Source: Diphasiastrum complanatum
Lineage: Eukaryota; Streptophyta; Lycopodiopsida; Lycopodiales; Lycopodiaceae
Assembly (NCBI GenBank): GCA_029204225.1
Contig: CM055114.1
Coordinates: 18,556,540-18,620,539, forward strand
Reading direction: 5' to 3'
DNA length: 64,000 nucleotides
Shown piece after piece: positions 35,791-50,100 of this stretch. Every line of letters starts with the position of its first letter. Within the stretch, counting starts at the first letter, position 1. A program made the position numbers and the translations under genes. The notes beneath the pieces are model-generated. The model saw only the letters and a list, made by a program, of their open reading frames with translations, was not told the origin of the DNA and searched no databases.

Positions 35791-38310
35791 GTCTAAATTG
35801 ACTCGTCAAATTTTTTCCTCTTTTACCTAGTTTACTTCTCTCCCCATGAATTTCCCTAAATATTCGTAGGAGTTGTAGTCCATCTGAGTTAGATAAAATC
35901 TTTATACCATTGTCGTTTGTTGTGATAGCCAAGAGAGAAATTTCTTTGTTGAAGCATGTAGTTGCCTTGTTTCTTGTTGTGTTGTTGTCTTATTTTGCAG
36001 TATGCTCAGTTTGTATGTGATGAGGGTTTGAAGATAAAGCATAGTTTACTTTCATGTATCTTGCTTGTTTGAGAGAGTTAATTGCTTGAAGAGGGTTTAG
36101 ATGGTTGCCTTTTTAGTAGGGTCTGAGAGGTTGTTGTGGATGTTGGATGTTTAGAGTAGTATTGTGATTTTATTTGTTGCTAGTGGCTTGGTTAGAGTGT
36201 GTTTGTGCGATTGAGTGGTGAAGGCTTGATTGTGAGTTTTGGTTGCTTCATAGACTACATTGTGGATTGAGTGGATCGGTGGAGGTTTTGGTTAAATGAA
36301 TGTTGGATGAGTGTGGTTTGCCTTGTGTGTTGGTTAAAAAATATCCACAATTGTGTTGAAGTTTTGGTTGAGTGTGTTAGTTCAAGAGGGTGGGATGAGT
36401 ATGTTGTATGAGTGTTGTTTGAATGAGGATGCAAGGATGTGAGAATGAGTTGATATGTGGTGAGAATTGAGAGCTTATGGGATTCCGTGAAGAGTGCATT
36501 AACTGGACTCAATCTCGTAACGTAGACACACCAGTTTTGATACTGTCTAGTGAAATACCTAGACTCGAAAATTTGGAAATGCCACCATTCATCCAACAAA
36601 AAATCAACCACCACTTTACTCACAAATTTGACCTATGATCTAATTTTTTATTAACGTCACACAAAAGTTAGTTTTTCAAAGCATCAATGCCAATTACCCC
36701 AAAACATTAGTTATGTACATCCATCTGAGATGGTTTCAACGGCTAATATAATGGAAGATTTCGGTTCACAATATGAAGCGGCATGATCACAAAGTACTAA
36801 GATTAATTGAAACACTAGATCACAAAAATTGCCTGTAAATAAAGAGAGACACAAGCAAATTTCACTCATCCTCTTGATTATTCACAACCAAATGAGCTCC
36901 AAATTGGAGTATAAACAAAAGGGAGGGAGCTCTATATGAGCTAACCTATTTCACATGTGTGAGATAGTAACTGCACTTGTACTTTTGCGACTCATAAAGT
37001 ATCATCCTCATCCAAGCCAACCAGTGAAATTGCACCTCTTGAAAAAAGCTAGAAATTGGAAAATTTGCCCTTTGGCTACAACAATTGACTCTTTACCTAC
37101 ATGGCTCTTGATATTATGTACAAGCCACTCCATGCCTATTCTTCACATGTGGAAACAGGCCCCACATGTGTGGAATTACATTTATACAACAAAATTATAT
37201 TTTTCATTTTTCACAAAAGGTACAAACTTATCTTATCTTTAATTCTATACCAATTTCTAGTCCAACAAGACACGAGTGACAATTTTCTACTTGTCTTTTG
37301 GGCAAGGTGACATTGAATAATTTATTGCTTGAAAATGTCACTAGTGGCCAAACTAGACCTTTTCAATAGACTTGGAAAAACTTGATTTGAGTCTCAATAA
37401 GATATAAGTAGCACCATATTTCTTCTTCGAGCTAGTAAGATCTAAGTCAAATTCAGGTCTTTAGACATTTTTGTGTGATGCCTATGTTATAGGAAGGAGA
37501 TAGAGGGATTATCTTTTCTTTCCATTATCTTGTATGGTTTCTAGATTGTTTTGTTTTTCTGATGTGAAAGCTCTTGTTGATCTTGTTTATCAACAATATC
37601 CACTATATAAGACATTGTTGATCCATTATGCATGCGAGTATTATTACCATGTTTTGCTAAAAAGGCCCCAAATAGCTCCAAGAATGAGGAGTTTCAAAGA
37701 TTTGTTATCTTGTTTAGAGATATGGTATGCCTACCTTTCAAATTGTAAAAGAACTGTCTATACTGAGCATGAATAAACATTTTTTTTAGCTGGTTTAGCC
37801 ATGCTCAACATAAGCTTTTTATAAGAGTTGTTGATATAAAGATTCAAAATCACAATAGCCATTTTTTTATTATCAAAATTTCTTATGTCAATATTATCGT
37901 TAAGAATGATTGTTTTTTTTAAAATGGTTTTTTTAACATTTTTGTGTTATTTAAGTTTACTAATTATTCATATTAGTTAGTTGAATAAACATTTTTCAAT
38001 TTTACATTTGAATAATTTTTTAAATGTCAAAATATCAAAATTAAATTTTAAACAAGCTTTCAAAATTATATCAAAATATTTTATATTGCATTTTTTAGAA
38101 AAATAAAAAATTAGAATGTTTCAAAATTTTAATTTCATGTAAGTATTCTTCATAATGACACAACTATATCTCTATTTCTTAACGATTTGAATGTAGAATT
38201 AGGGTTGATCCACTATTGTCTAAACCCTAAAGTATGGCAAATAGAAAATGCCATTTTTATGACTCAAAGCAAATACGAATGAGATTTGCATTGAAAGTTC
38301 AATATGCACG
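35791..38310. other. Intergenic DNA, no supported gene
   Basis: Short open frames only (for example 36255-36623 on - and 37534-37776 on +), neither of which I recognise. CACATGTG-rich stretches near 36950 and 37145 resemble the copia LTR family but are not delimited. Confidence 0.4.
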
Positions 38311-38319
38311 ATAGCAAGT

Positions 38320-38900
38320 CACTGAGCAGACCAATGGATGTCAATATTAAGCTAACTGCATATGATGAATTTGAGAAAGTGGATGCTTATTTGTAGATGT
38401 AGTTAGTGGGTAGTTTGATTTACTTGACACACATATGACTTGATATTTCTTTTTCTGTTGGTATTGTAAGTCAGTCTATACAAGATCCTAGACAAGCACA
38501 CACAGAAGTCTATCAAACATATTCTTCTACATTTGAATATTAAATTTTGGTTTGAAGTATGATCAATGTGAAGTGCCAATATTGGTAGGGTGGATTGGGT
38601 AGGTAATATTGATAACAAATGATCTACTATCGATCTTACATTCAGTTTTGGCATAGCTGCAGTTTCATGGAGCAACAAAAATCAATCTACAATAGCTCTA
38701 TCTTAGATAGAAGTCTGAGTATACTACTCTCAGTAGTGCCACACATGAAGCAATTGATCACATAGATTGCTTATGGATTTAGGTCAACCACATTGGATGA
38801 GACTACTATATCTTACAATAACCAGAGTTGCATTCACCTTCCCAAAAATCCAGTTTTACATGCTCGAACTAAGCACATTGAGACACATTATCACTAGAAC
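38320..38900 (+). pseudogene. Copia pol relic (RT end and RNase H)
   Basis: The frame shows a GSLIYLTH motif (~38405), DISFSVGIVSQ and, after frameshifts, the RNase H segment [12 protein letters not shown] (~38850-38885). Many stops. Confidence 0.7.
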
Positions 38901-39843
38901 GTTATGATGATTAGTTAAGAGTGTTTCTCCTTCCTCCTTATGTGATATGGTGATTTCTTGTTTGTGCTATTGCTTATTTGAATGTTTACATGACATTCCC
39001 AAGGATTTGCATACCATACCTTAGCCTATATATGAAGTAGATAAACATGATTATAGTTGACCAATAAATGTTAAATCCATCCTTAAAATAAGAGTGATTT
39101 TTTTTCTAAAAAAATTAGTCAACCTTTCTATCAAGCTTACACAAATATAAAAAATCAAGATCTATTACTACATACTTTCCTTTGTCACAACGGTGCCAAC
39201 AATAATTTGATGTTTCTAGATTATAAAGTCTAAAATTTCATTAGTAAAAACATCATTTACAGCTTTATTTGATTGACTATGATCATACAGGAACTTAATC
39301 AATATTTAACTCATAATGTAGTAAAGGTACAATGTCACTATCATCAAGCATTGGAACAAAAACTTGATTTACATCAACTTGGAGGCTAGGATAATTGGAT
39401 TCTTTGCTAAACTAAATTTGTGTAGAACATGTGAATCCTTCCAAACCTTCACCAAAGTCTAAAAACAAAACCATCTTGCATTGAGTAAGAATTACCTTGA
39501 GTTCTATATTGAAGACAATGTCATCAACATGAAACATATACAAATAAAAATATGTCTAATTAGAAACTTCAAGGTGGTCTAGATCACTAGTGCACAAATA
39601 GTAACTATTACAAGAGTACTTACAAAAACTAGGGACTTATCTTCATTCATTGTTGAGATTTATTTTTTCTCCCAAGTAACAACTTTCTTATTGCCTTTGC
39701 ATGAACTTTTTTATTACATCTTTGTAAGAAGGTATAAAGTATACCTTATGAAAGAGACAATGTTGCATCATCAATAGTATAATTGGGTCAAGTACCTTAT
39801 TAACATTAAACAACTAGACCTCAAAATCTAGTTCATGTTTACG
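38901..39843. other. Unassigned AT-rich DNA at the LTR element's insertion site
   Basis: A - strand frame near 39510-39560 with MFHVDDIVF could be a very decayed copia reverse transcriptase, but the match is short. Nothing else is recognised. Confidence 0.3.
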
Positions 39844-39848
39844 ATAAT

Positions 39849-40324
39849 TGTAAAGACCCTCAAGGATTGCCTCTAAGATAAGGATAGGAGAACACAATAG
39901 GAGAGATTATGGAGCCAAACCGCCAACCAATCCTAGATCAATCCTGGATCTAGCCCCCAAGCCATGCCATGTGAGGCAAGAGGAGAAGAGAGAAACTGGT
40001 AACCTAACCCAATATGTCAACGGGAGAATTCCCACCTCATTATATAGAGAGTGGAGTCCTGTGCATGAAACCATGCAATTTCCATGCAGGTCAACTATAA
40101 ATAGATCACATCTATTCATGCAGTCCTCCTGCCTATATCTGTCACACAGACATGCAATACTCCATATGTCTCAATTAGCGTGTCTAGGTCTTCTCAAGGT
40201 AATTAGTCACAAACAGGCCTTGACATGGAATTAAATCATGGCGTGACCAATAATCTCGACTACTGGAGGGCCGGTCTACCATATTAGAACTATTCCATGT
40301 CCTTAACCGAATATGGCCATAACA
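39849..40324 (-). repeat. Downstream (3') LTR of the LARD-like element
   Basis: Starts TGTAAAGACC and ends GGCCATAACA on the + strand; about 95% identical to the LTR at 43853. Confidence 0.9.
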
Positions 40325-43300
40325 TTCTTCCCTCCTTAGACTGCTTTTATCCTTAGAAGCTCCTCAAGATAGGAAAGAATCACAGAAACAGTTCCTTTAA
40401 CTTACAATATTAATCGAGGAAATCATTATTCTTAGTTTGACTTCCATATCAAACAAGTACTCAGAGATAAACCTATTTCCAATAATCAATCTCTGTTTTG
40501 GAGTACGACTCAAGTTTGAAAAAAGTACACCAAGCAATAAATTTCACAACTAGGTTACACTCAACACAAGTTAGTAACATCACCTTCATGTAAGACACTT
40601 ACATGAACCACTGAGTGAAATATTCCCTAACTTAGGAGATTAAAGTTAAGGAAAATAGATAATAATTACAGTATGAAATTATCCACAAACTCTGGCAGAC
40701 AGTTTATAAAAAACTTCCAAGTACAACTATCCTTAAAATCCAATTCTAAGATATGATAATTCATTCGACTAGAATCTCTAGGAGATTCATTAAGATATAG
40801 AATGATTAAAACTCAACTCTGAGTATCCCAAATACTCTTTTGAATTACATGCTCCTATTTCTAGCACCAAATGCAAGAAAATAGCATTCATTCATCTTAA
40901 TAGACTTATCTGTCTCCTATGGTAACTGGACATCCAATCAAACGAAGAACTGTACTCAAGCATCTGCAGACCATATACTGTAGTAGAATAGCATCCACTA
41001 GATAAATAAGATAATGTCTGTGAGATCCGTAGGTTCTCAATTAAAATATTGGAATAAAGAGATTCAAATGCGGATCTGAATTCTTACTCAATTAACATAC
41101 CAAGACTTTAATCGTCACACTTAATAATCATCACAATTTCGAATAATTCTCTGACAATAATTAAGTATCTATTTATGATCCGTCAATCATAAATATTTAG
41201 ATTTATATGATTTGTCAATCATAATTTTTTGGAGTCCAAAATTATACTTAATCATTTATAGGATACTAGAGTATATGTCCAACATAATTTAGGAGAAGTA
41301 AGAATCATTCCAAAATCTTTTCACTAAGAAAATACTAGATTTAGAATACTCTTCAAAACATGATTCTTTACTGAAGTGCAAGATTCAAGTTCTATAAACC
41401 ACTGGTAATTAAAGACTGAACGCATACTAAGATGACAATCATCTTCAACTACAAAAACTTTAGATTACAATCTAGAATCATATCTAGATACCCAAAGTCC
41501 TGCTGAATATCAATTCAGTTATTGTTATTGGATCCATTATGATTCGTTGTCCAATTGAGCTCTTTGGGATACAATCAACTAATGAGTTGAGTCCCTTCCT
41601 TAACTAAGGAATACTCTATTCCAAGAATACTGTATATCCAATGCACACAATTTTCACTGATGAACCCAAATGATTCACTAAGCATGCGTCTTACAAACAA
41701 TATAATTCAAAAACCATCAGTTCCTAGTGAATCCACATCACACTGATAGTTTTACCAATTAACTTCATCCTGGAGTAATCAACTACTCAAGTTAATTACC
41801 AATGATTCATAAATCTCAAATGTCTAGGTGCAGATCTCAATTATACTAGTATGACACCACATTTAGATCCCCATCCAAACCATTTATAAGTTAATCCATA
41901 AATCTCCAATCCAAAGATTTGTTAACTCTGCAAGTATCTGTCAAAACAATACTTGATCATATTTTTATGTTCACCGACTAGGTTAAGTGCACCAAATAAC
42001 TCTAGTAACCATGAATACACAGTGGATTCATATAAGATTAATCGTGCACATATGTGAATAATCTCACTATGACCCAATACATAAACACATTTTTTATCTG
42101 GCAGATTCCTCTAGAACCCACATATGTTATTCACATATCTCACTGAGATCTTGCAACTCAGCTACAAAAGATTTTCTATTTCTCATGAGTAAATAACATA
42201 TCCAAGAAATCTTTGAGACGAATAACATTCAATCTCAACAGTTTTCCAATCCAACTTACCCCTGATTACATAATTTTACCCATTCAATCAACCCCTTTCT
42301 GATCCTAGTACTCAAACTAAGATTAGGTTGATCCAATATAGAACTCTCAGACTTAACTTCTGATCATACTTACTTCTATGCCAACTCCCTTCAAATATTT
42401 TCAACCTGAGTGATAGAAACTACCATTCTATCGAAATCCATTTATGCAAAAAGAGATATTCAAGATTTAAGAAACACTTTAACCTTAGAATTTTTTGAAT
42501 TCTAAGTTCATTCCCACAAGTAGTAATTTATATGACATAACAGTCTTTCAGAAGAATAACTTCATGCTGGAAAGAATCATATAACCCAGTCTGATGTCTG
42601 TATTCAAGAAATTACTAAGAAGTAAAAGATTAATTAAAAAAGCGAGAAATAGATTTGAGGGCCTCTGATTTTGTAAATAATGAGATACGACATTAGGATC
42701 TAGATTAAATCTCAAAATTTTCCAAAATACCCCACATTTGATCAAATGGTTTTCTTTTTTCCCATATCGCGACTAGGTACTAATACACACCATTGATCAT
42801 CAGATCTTTACAGTCCTAGAATTTCCTTTCCAAAATTACTGATTTCCCATACCCTCAGCTTTTCCTTTCAAAAAAATCCTTAACCGCCTTATCTGATATT
42901 CTAGAGATCCACTGATCTTCTAGCTGTCCTATAATCACTATAGGATATTATCTCTTAATCCCAAAAACTGGAGAATCCTTTATTTGAATGGCTGGCATGC
43001 CTATCAGATGAATACTACAAATCCACACCTGATTTTGTAATTTAGACAGAAGAGTTAACAAGGTTCAACACTACATTCTGATCCTTACAGGTTAATGATA
43101 AGCTTCAAATCCCCCTGGATCCAAGAGCATCAGCTCTAGAGACAAGCTTTTATCAACTAATAGATCCAATGTAATCCATATATCAGATTCTACTTCTAAC
43201 ATCACAATTGACGTCCAAAACTACAGATAACTCAATGGTCACAAAGATATTAGATCCATAGACGTACTGTTAGGATAGCAAAAAATCCATTCGAACCCAT

Positions 43301-43852
43301 TACTGCATGCCAATAAACAGAATGGAATTTCTCAGGAACCATAGAAATAAAAAGAACCACATGCAAGGCCAAACTTGACTTATTAAGTTTTTTAATAAGG
43401 TTGCCTTTAATCCTAAGGGTTTCACCACGATGCATCTGGGTTGCCACACTTCATTCACAAAGTGTCAGCCGCATCCTCCATCGATAGAGAGAGAGCGTTT
43501 CCATTGCTAGATCGCGAGGAGACAGGACAGATCGTGAGGAGACAGGACAGGAACAGTGTCAATCCTCTTCCACAGCTCACATTGAACTCCAACAATGAAG
43601 CCAACCATCGCTGCATGCTCTCAACCCTAACAAGCAATTGTGTTAGGAACTGGAAGTCACGTTCCTCTCCTCGGCCGCCACAGAAGCAACTTAGTAGCCG
43701 GGATCACGTGCCATCCACACCATCAATCAACTCCAGCCAGTTGGGTTCCTAGAAAATCAGCCATCGTAGTTTACAGGGCACAATCTGCTTCAAAGCAGGG
43801 GAACCAACAATTGCTGGGAGTGATCAACTCCACCCTTCCACTCTGATACCAA

Positions 43853-44324
43853 TGTAAAGGCCCTCAAGGATTGCCTCTAAGATGAGGATAGGAGAACACA
43901 ATAGGAGAGACTATGGAGCCAAACCGCCCAACCAATCCTAGATCAAACCTGGATCTAGCTTCCAAGCCATGCCATGTGAAGCAAGAGGAGAAGAGAGAAA
44001 CTGGTAACCTAACCCAATATGTCGACGAGAGAATCCCCACCTCATTACATAGAGAGTAGAGTCCTGTGCATGAAACCATGCAATCGCAGGTCAACTATAA
44101 ATAGATCACATCTCTTCATGCAGTCCTCCTGCCTATATCCGTCACACAGATATGCAATACTCCATATGTCTCAATTAGAGTGTCTGGGTCCTCTCAAGGT
44201 AATTAGTCACAAACAGGCCTTGACATGGAATTAAATCATGGCGTGACCAATAATCGCGAGTACTGGAGGGCCGGCCTACCATATTAGAACTACTCCAGGT
44301 CCTTAACCGAATATGGCCATAACA
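43853..44324 (-). repeat. Upstream (5') LTR of the LARD-like element
   Basis: Starts TGTAAAGGCC on the + strand, next to the reverse complement of a methionine-tRNA primer-binding site (CTCTGATACCA). Contains a TATAAATAG sequence readable as TATA-like on the + strand. Confidence 0.9.
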
Positions 44325-44329
44325 ATAAT

Positions 44330-46480
44330 TATCTCTATGAATTTAGAAATATGTTTTGTTTTTTCATGATCAAATTCGCAAGCGATAGCTGGATTGCCAT
44401 TGGTATCCTAATTTGTTTAGGCAAGGTGGGCTGCATTCATTAATGTTGCTAGGGTGCCTCTTGAAAGGTGAAGGGGAGGGTGGGACTCTTGTTTGGAGGT
44501 AAATTGTAAGGACAATTGAATACATTGCTTATGAAAGCTTATTAGGATTCATTGTGAAAAGGAACATGTGGATGAAGACCACACGGCCAGCTCTATCCAA
44601 CTCTAGGCCTTTTCTTTGTTATCCTTATTGGAAATAGTTAATTCAGTGGAGGCGCTCAGATACCATTTTTGGATAGGAGCACTGATACCACTGATGAAAT
44701 GAGATGATCTGAACTGGATGTTTTGATATCTCTTGAATAAGTTCAATCTTAGAATTGGACTCTTTTCAGTTTTTTAGTTTTCTGTATTTAGATTTAGATA
44801 TCCTAACCATAGTGTTGTGGGCTATGCAATTATCTAGTCAAAAGTAAAGTCAGAACAACAACAACAACCTTCAACATATATGAGATCTACTATGAGCCAG
44901 AATCTTTTAACTTTTAGATGTAAAATGAATTAATACTTCTGATAGCTGATAACGTAGGAGTCAATGACATTCATGCTACTACCTTCTTGAGGTGTTGTAG
45001 ACAACCATGGAAAGTGTAAATGTTATTGCTATAACATTTGTTCTTCTTGACATGTCGTAGACAACCATGGAAAATATAGATGTTATCGCTATGGAAGTTG
45101 TAATGAGGATGATGATTGTAGCGTGTTATCAAAACAAGAAAGAGTAAACAAAATTAGATATTTCAAGACACGATAATGTGCAAGAAAATCCTACCTATGC
45201 TTCAATTAAATGAGCAAAGCACAATGATTCTTTATGACTCTGGTGTGCATAATAAGCTAGAATACATATCACTACAATGTCTGTCATGAAATAGCTTAGG
45301 ATCGTGTGTAGCACTATGTGTCTCACACTAATTTGCACACTGTAAAACTCTCTTGCGATATATGCAAGAAATACAATGTATTTCTGCAAGATTTTCAAGA
45401 AGGCTGAAATTACAAGATCTGCGTGTATCTTTGATACTTCCCATTTTTTGTATGTTGTGAAACTTTGTGTAAATCTGCATGCAATTGAACTGTCACAGAA
45501 TTGTGAGTAAATCTGCAATGTTGCAGATTTTGGCTTTTTTGTCTGTGTAGAATCCAGTGCTTTTCTGTAGAATTGCATTTGCAGTTGATAGAAAAACAAA
45601 GAGTAGTAGGAAATAAAACTTGCGGCTAATTAGATGGATTAGAAGGTAAACATAGATTAAGTCGATTCCATAGCCATGCATGAAGTATCTGGATAATAGA
45701 TTTATCTTTGCGGAAGCGTTTTGCATGAGGTATCTAGAGCGACAAATCGACATAAGCTATCAGCCATACAAATTGTTTAATTTACAAATAAATTTATCTG
45801 TTGACAATGAACAATCAAAACATGAATGAAATGAGCATTCAAGACAACATGCACGACCTAGATTATTGGAGTAGAAATTATTTAGTCATGAAGAGAATAC
45901 AGTCTGAATGCATACAGAGTCGCGATCTTCCTAAAACAATACTCTGTGATAACAGAGAGGAAGATCAAAGCAATTGCACTCTAGAAGCTCGGCTTGATCG
46001 ATTTGATCTCCTTTTGAGCTAATTCAATGTCTTGTCCGTGGAGCTTAACCAAAGCAACTGATAAGTTGTTATATATATATACATGGATAACTGATTAAAG
46101 GAATAGTCAATCTGTACTTTATAATTAGGATTAAGGCACTATGTGTTGTTGGCAGTCGCCCTCGGACAACATCTGGAGATTTTGTCCGGTCGTGATGAAG
46201 GTATTGTTGAGCCACTGATTGATCAACATCGACTTTTGGAGTTGATATGTTGATAAGTCGGACAAGTCGAGTAAGTCGATATGTCAATTGAGTTGACAAG
46301 TTGGAATTCCCGATCTGTCAACCAAGTCGGGTTTCCCCAATATGTCGACTGAGTCGTTAGGACACTGTCACAGATTCCTTTATATATGCAGATTGTTAGG
46401 AAACAAGTGTATTTCTGCAGAGTTTGCAAGTATACAAATATTTACAACAGCTAGAAAATGGATCTAGATTAGAAGAAAGA
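44330..46480. other. Unassigned DNA with a tandem duplication
   Basis: Two ~55-bp direct copies containing GTAGACAACCATGGAAA lie at about 44995-45095. 46240-46350 is rich in AAGTCG/TGTCGA motifs. Part of this region is probably the LTR of the copia relic at 46490, but the ends are not visible. No supported gene. Confidence 0.4.
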
Positions 46481-46489
46481 TAGGGATGG

Positions 46490-46690
46490 AGAGGATAGAA
46501 ATCCAACATCCTTGAATGCCTTGATTTGTAAATTCAAGATAGCACAAAAATTCTTGTGTGCTTCTTGATTCAATCCTTTTGTAAATATGTCAGCTGCCAT
46601 ATACAGGGTCCTGCAAAATTTCAGACTTATCTCCTTGTTGAGTATCTTGCTCCTGATGTAGTGATATTTGATTTCGATGTACTTGCTCCT
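46490..46690 (-). pseudogene. Copia RNase H / pol C-terminal relic
   Basis: On the - strand, a SKYIEIKYHYIR-like segment is followed by a frame break and DIFTKGLNQEAHKNF, the usual end of copia pol. It abuts a gag relic of opposite orientation at about 46690. Confidence 0.7.
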
Positions 46691-47180
46691 AGAACAAAGA
46701 ATTGGGAACTATAGAAGAGAATATCCAAGACAATGAACTAGTACAAGTGATTTTGAATGGATTAAAAGATGAGTTCTCTAATCTAGTTCAATCTTTTGCT
46801 ATTCAGGACCAGCTTCCATCAATTGATAAATTGCATAATGTTCTTGTGGCCGAGGAGAGTAGGCTTCTACACCTCAAAACTAGAATGGGGTCCTTGTCAC
46901 TACATAATGATGATGAGAAAGCAAACTTCACATCAAAAGGCAAAAGAAGACTCATCCTTTCAAGAATTTCCAAGACAAGGAGGCTAAGGCAAAGGATGGA
47001 AGATCCACCTTCAAAGGAAAGCAAAATAAGAAAGCCAAGCTAAAGTGTTTCTTTTGTGGGAAAGGACACTTTGCTTCCGAATGCTATAAGAAGAAGAATG
47101 CACAAGGGAGTGAAGATCAAGGCAACCTTGCACAAGGGGAGAAGGAAGAGGATGGCTTCAACACATCCTTGATGGTAGCA
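46691..47180 (+). pseudogene. Copia gag relic with intact zinc knuckle
   Basis: The segment ELVQVILNGLKDEFSNLVQSF and HNVLVAEESR are followed by a frameshift and a well-kept knuckle CFFCGKGHFASEC (C-x2-C-x4-H-x4-C, near 47045-47085). It lacks the N-terminal gag part and everything after about 47180. Confidence 0.75.
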
Positions 47181-50100
47181 TCTACACTGACTTATAAAAA
47201 AACACCAAGAATTATGTCACCAGGATTGCTAGGAACAAAAGGAGCAGTAAGACAATATGTAGACTTTCCTACTTGGCCTAGAGTAAGTAAATATCAAAAC
47301 TCTCCAAGCTCTTATATAATTTCTAGTAGATGAGGCTTGTGAAAGATTGATAAATCATCAAGTTTACAGTGCTTGATATTAGCCACCACGATCTCAACAT
47401 GCAACGTGACCAACAATGCTTAAATTGAGCATAGAAGACGTTCGAGTGCATCGCTTTTAAGTTCCATCAAATTGTATCACAGCGATGCTCACTTGCTCCG
47501 ATCTTCAACAAACACAAATCTTTTATCTATCTCAAGTTGCACCTCACCTCAATTAGAAGTGCAAAGTAGCTTGCAATCTTCATCGTATTCACTCGCGTCT
47601 CTTCACATGTTTGCTTACTCTATTTGTATTTCATAGGCTTCAAGACTTGCAAATCCATCAAAAAAACAATCATTCATGTGTTTATGTTTTTACAATATTT
47701 GTTTTCAGACTCATCATCCTTCAACATATCTTCAATTCAATGTTTAGTTAAACTAACGCATTTTGAGCTTTGAGATGTTGGATGTTACCTACGTTGGTTT
47801 TCCAATAGTACTATGCTTGAATTGTCAACTTAAAAATTTATTTGTTTTCATGAAAGGTTGGATATTGGTTTTTACCAACGTCTTACCATTTTGTCCAAAT
47901 GTGGATAGTGCTCTTGTATACAAGATTCTTGACTCTTAGCCCAAAAAACATACCAACTGCCATAAATTGGATATGAGCCAATAATAGTCAACTTAATAAT
48001 GCTTTGCTGTAGCTAGCATACATTCTCATGTGGACCCCATACATACGCTTGCTTCTAGCCAACAAATTTACTAGCCAAACTTGCTCAAAGTGTTTGTCTG
48101 GTGCATAATTCCACTTCATGATTATGTCATAACATTTTTTTAGCCAATTATTAACCCATATTGAGCTAAGATGTATGCATTTCCTCAACATGGTACTTGA
48201 TCAATAATTTATTAGTTAGTGGTGATAATAGAGCTAACATTTTTCGTTTTTGTCAAATTTTAAGCTACAAAAATGAAAGCTCGCTCATGCATAAATAGCT
48301 TGTGTGTATAAGTACCAACCTTTTTAGTAGTTCCTTCAGCTTTTAGAGGTTATAGAAGAAGAAGAAAATGCTAGTCTTATCAATATCCATGATGATAATC
48401 CATCGTTCAACTATTTATCCATCTTATTGACTCTTTAATGTAGTTGTTCCAACAAAGAGTCTCATGTATTTCAATAAAGAAGGCACATCGAATAATTCTA
48501 CGATGAGCAAAAATAATAGAGCTAGTGAGAAAAACTTTCACAAGTCAAGTTGTGATGATACTTTGGTAGAGTACAAAGTAGAAAGTCCTATGTTTAATGA
48601 CATTGTAAATGATAATGAGGTTGAATAATTATCGTGTGAGTCATATCCTACATATTTTAGAAGCTCATCTATGTATAAGATGTCATCAAGTTCTACTTCT
48701 AATTAAGTAGTCAAAGACGCCCATTTTGTTTTGAGAATTTCTAATGTTCAAAAAAAGCTTTCTTCGTCCCCTTTTGATGCAATCATCAAGAGGGAGTGGT
48801 ACTAAAAGAGGACAAAGCAAAAGTGGAAAAATCAAGGCTTGGATCTTATCGCTCTTCGTCAACACAAGGAAGTGGAAAGATCAAGGCTTGGATCTTATCG
48901 CTCTTCATCAACACAAGGTAGTCTATGTTTGTGAATGGTTCTTAAAGCATGACCAAGATAGCAACAAGTAGGTGGAAAAAAACTTCGCACTTTGTTCAAA
49001 GCAAGGTTTTTCAATATTTTGAGGGTTTGTATGGATGCAATTTTCTTCCTATCAACCATGCTTCATGCTCATCCATGATCTAAACTATAACTTTTCACTC
49101 CTAGCACATTTTATCAAATAACAATGGTGAGCCCAAAATTCACTAGTGATAAATTACAACTCTGATGTGCATATGCTCTACCCTCCATGGACACATCAAA
49201 TGTTGGTGTGTATACCTTTTGATCAGCTTCTATTTAGCCACTACAAGCTATTGAGATCTCAATAAGGGGACACCGAGTTTTGTGTATGTAAGTACAACTT
49301 GGCAAGATACTTACCAACTTTCGCTTCCTTTGCTTCTTTCGCTTTTTGGTGTGCTTCTAAGCCAGCTTATTCATATTATGTTTGCTCAATCCAGCACATG
49401 GCACAATATGAATGTGTTGCTTAATTTTTTGTTGTTAAAATAGCGATAATAAAAATAACGGATCTACGTTTGATTTACAAGAATGCCTACCTAGCTGCAT
49501 GCATATCTTTTGTACCTGTACAACTGATGTGACCGTATGAGGGAAATGAAATGTGTCGCAGAAAGCCATCCAGAAGATAGATTCCTATTCCAATGCAATT
49601 TCTTATAGACTCCAAATCAGAGAGTTATTCTCCTGCTCCAAGTAGGCAGGCAATATGGAGTGAGAAACGAATGGGACAGTGACTTAATTTCTTTAGCAAA
49701 CTTTGCAGAGGCACATTGTAGGCTTCAATTTAGTTTGACGGCGTTGAAAGCGTACACAATTTCATAAAATAGGCTCCAGAGTATTAAAAAAGCGTAACAG
49801 AATCTCCAATGAGTTATATGTATCAATGTTGATTGAACGAGCGTAGCCAAGGGTATGTATTACTAAATGAATTCCATTTGGACATACACAAGCTTTTTCT
49901 TGTCCATAATAGGCTTATTTCTCAGCCATAGATATGATAATAAACTCCCTCATGTCCAACATTACAAGTGGACAAAAATGGACAGCTTTTCATCTCCACT
50001 TCCCTTCTCGGTCGAAAACTCTAGACTTTATTTTCAAACTGCCCAAATAACTGATAAGCCTTCCAAACCCCACAGGAACTTCAATCAAAAGTGCAGGAAA

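Larger units (their letters stand above)
39849..44324 (-). mobile_element. Complete non-coding LTR retrotransposon (LARD-like)
   Basis: It has two LTRs (39849-40324, 476 bp; 43853-44324, 472 bp), both TG...CA. A 5-bp target duplication ATAAT sits outside each (39844-39848 and 44325-44329). A primer-binding site TGGTATCAGAG (- strand, 43851-43841) lies next to the upstream LTR. A purine tract AAGGAGGGAAGAA (- strand, just above 40324) lies next to the downstream one. These fix the orientation as minus. The ~3.5-kb interior has no gag or pol domain in any frame I examined, only short frames, so the element must have moved with proteins from another element. I count about 25 substitutions plus a small indel between the LTRs, so the insertion is not recent. 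Confidence 0.9.

Noticed and set aside
39300-39700. Possible copia reverse transcriptase (HVDD motif, - strand)
   Set aside because: The match is one short motif within stop-rich sequence; too weak to annotate.
43441-43846. 103- and 68-codon frames inside the LTR element
   Set aside because: They lie opposite to the element's direction next to its primer site, with no domain or codon support.
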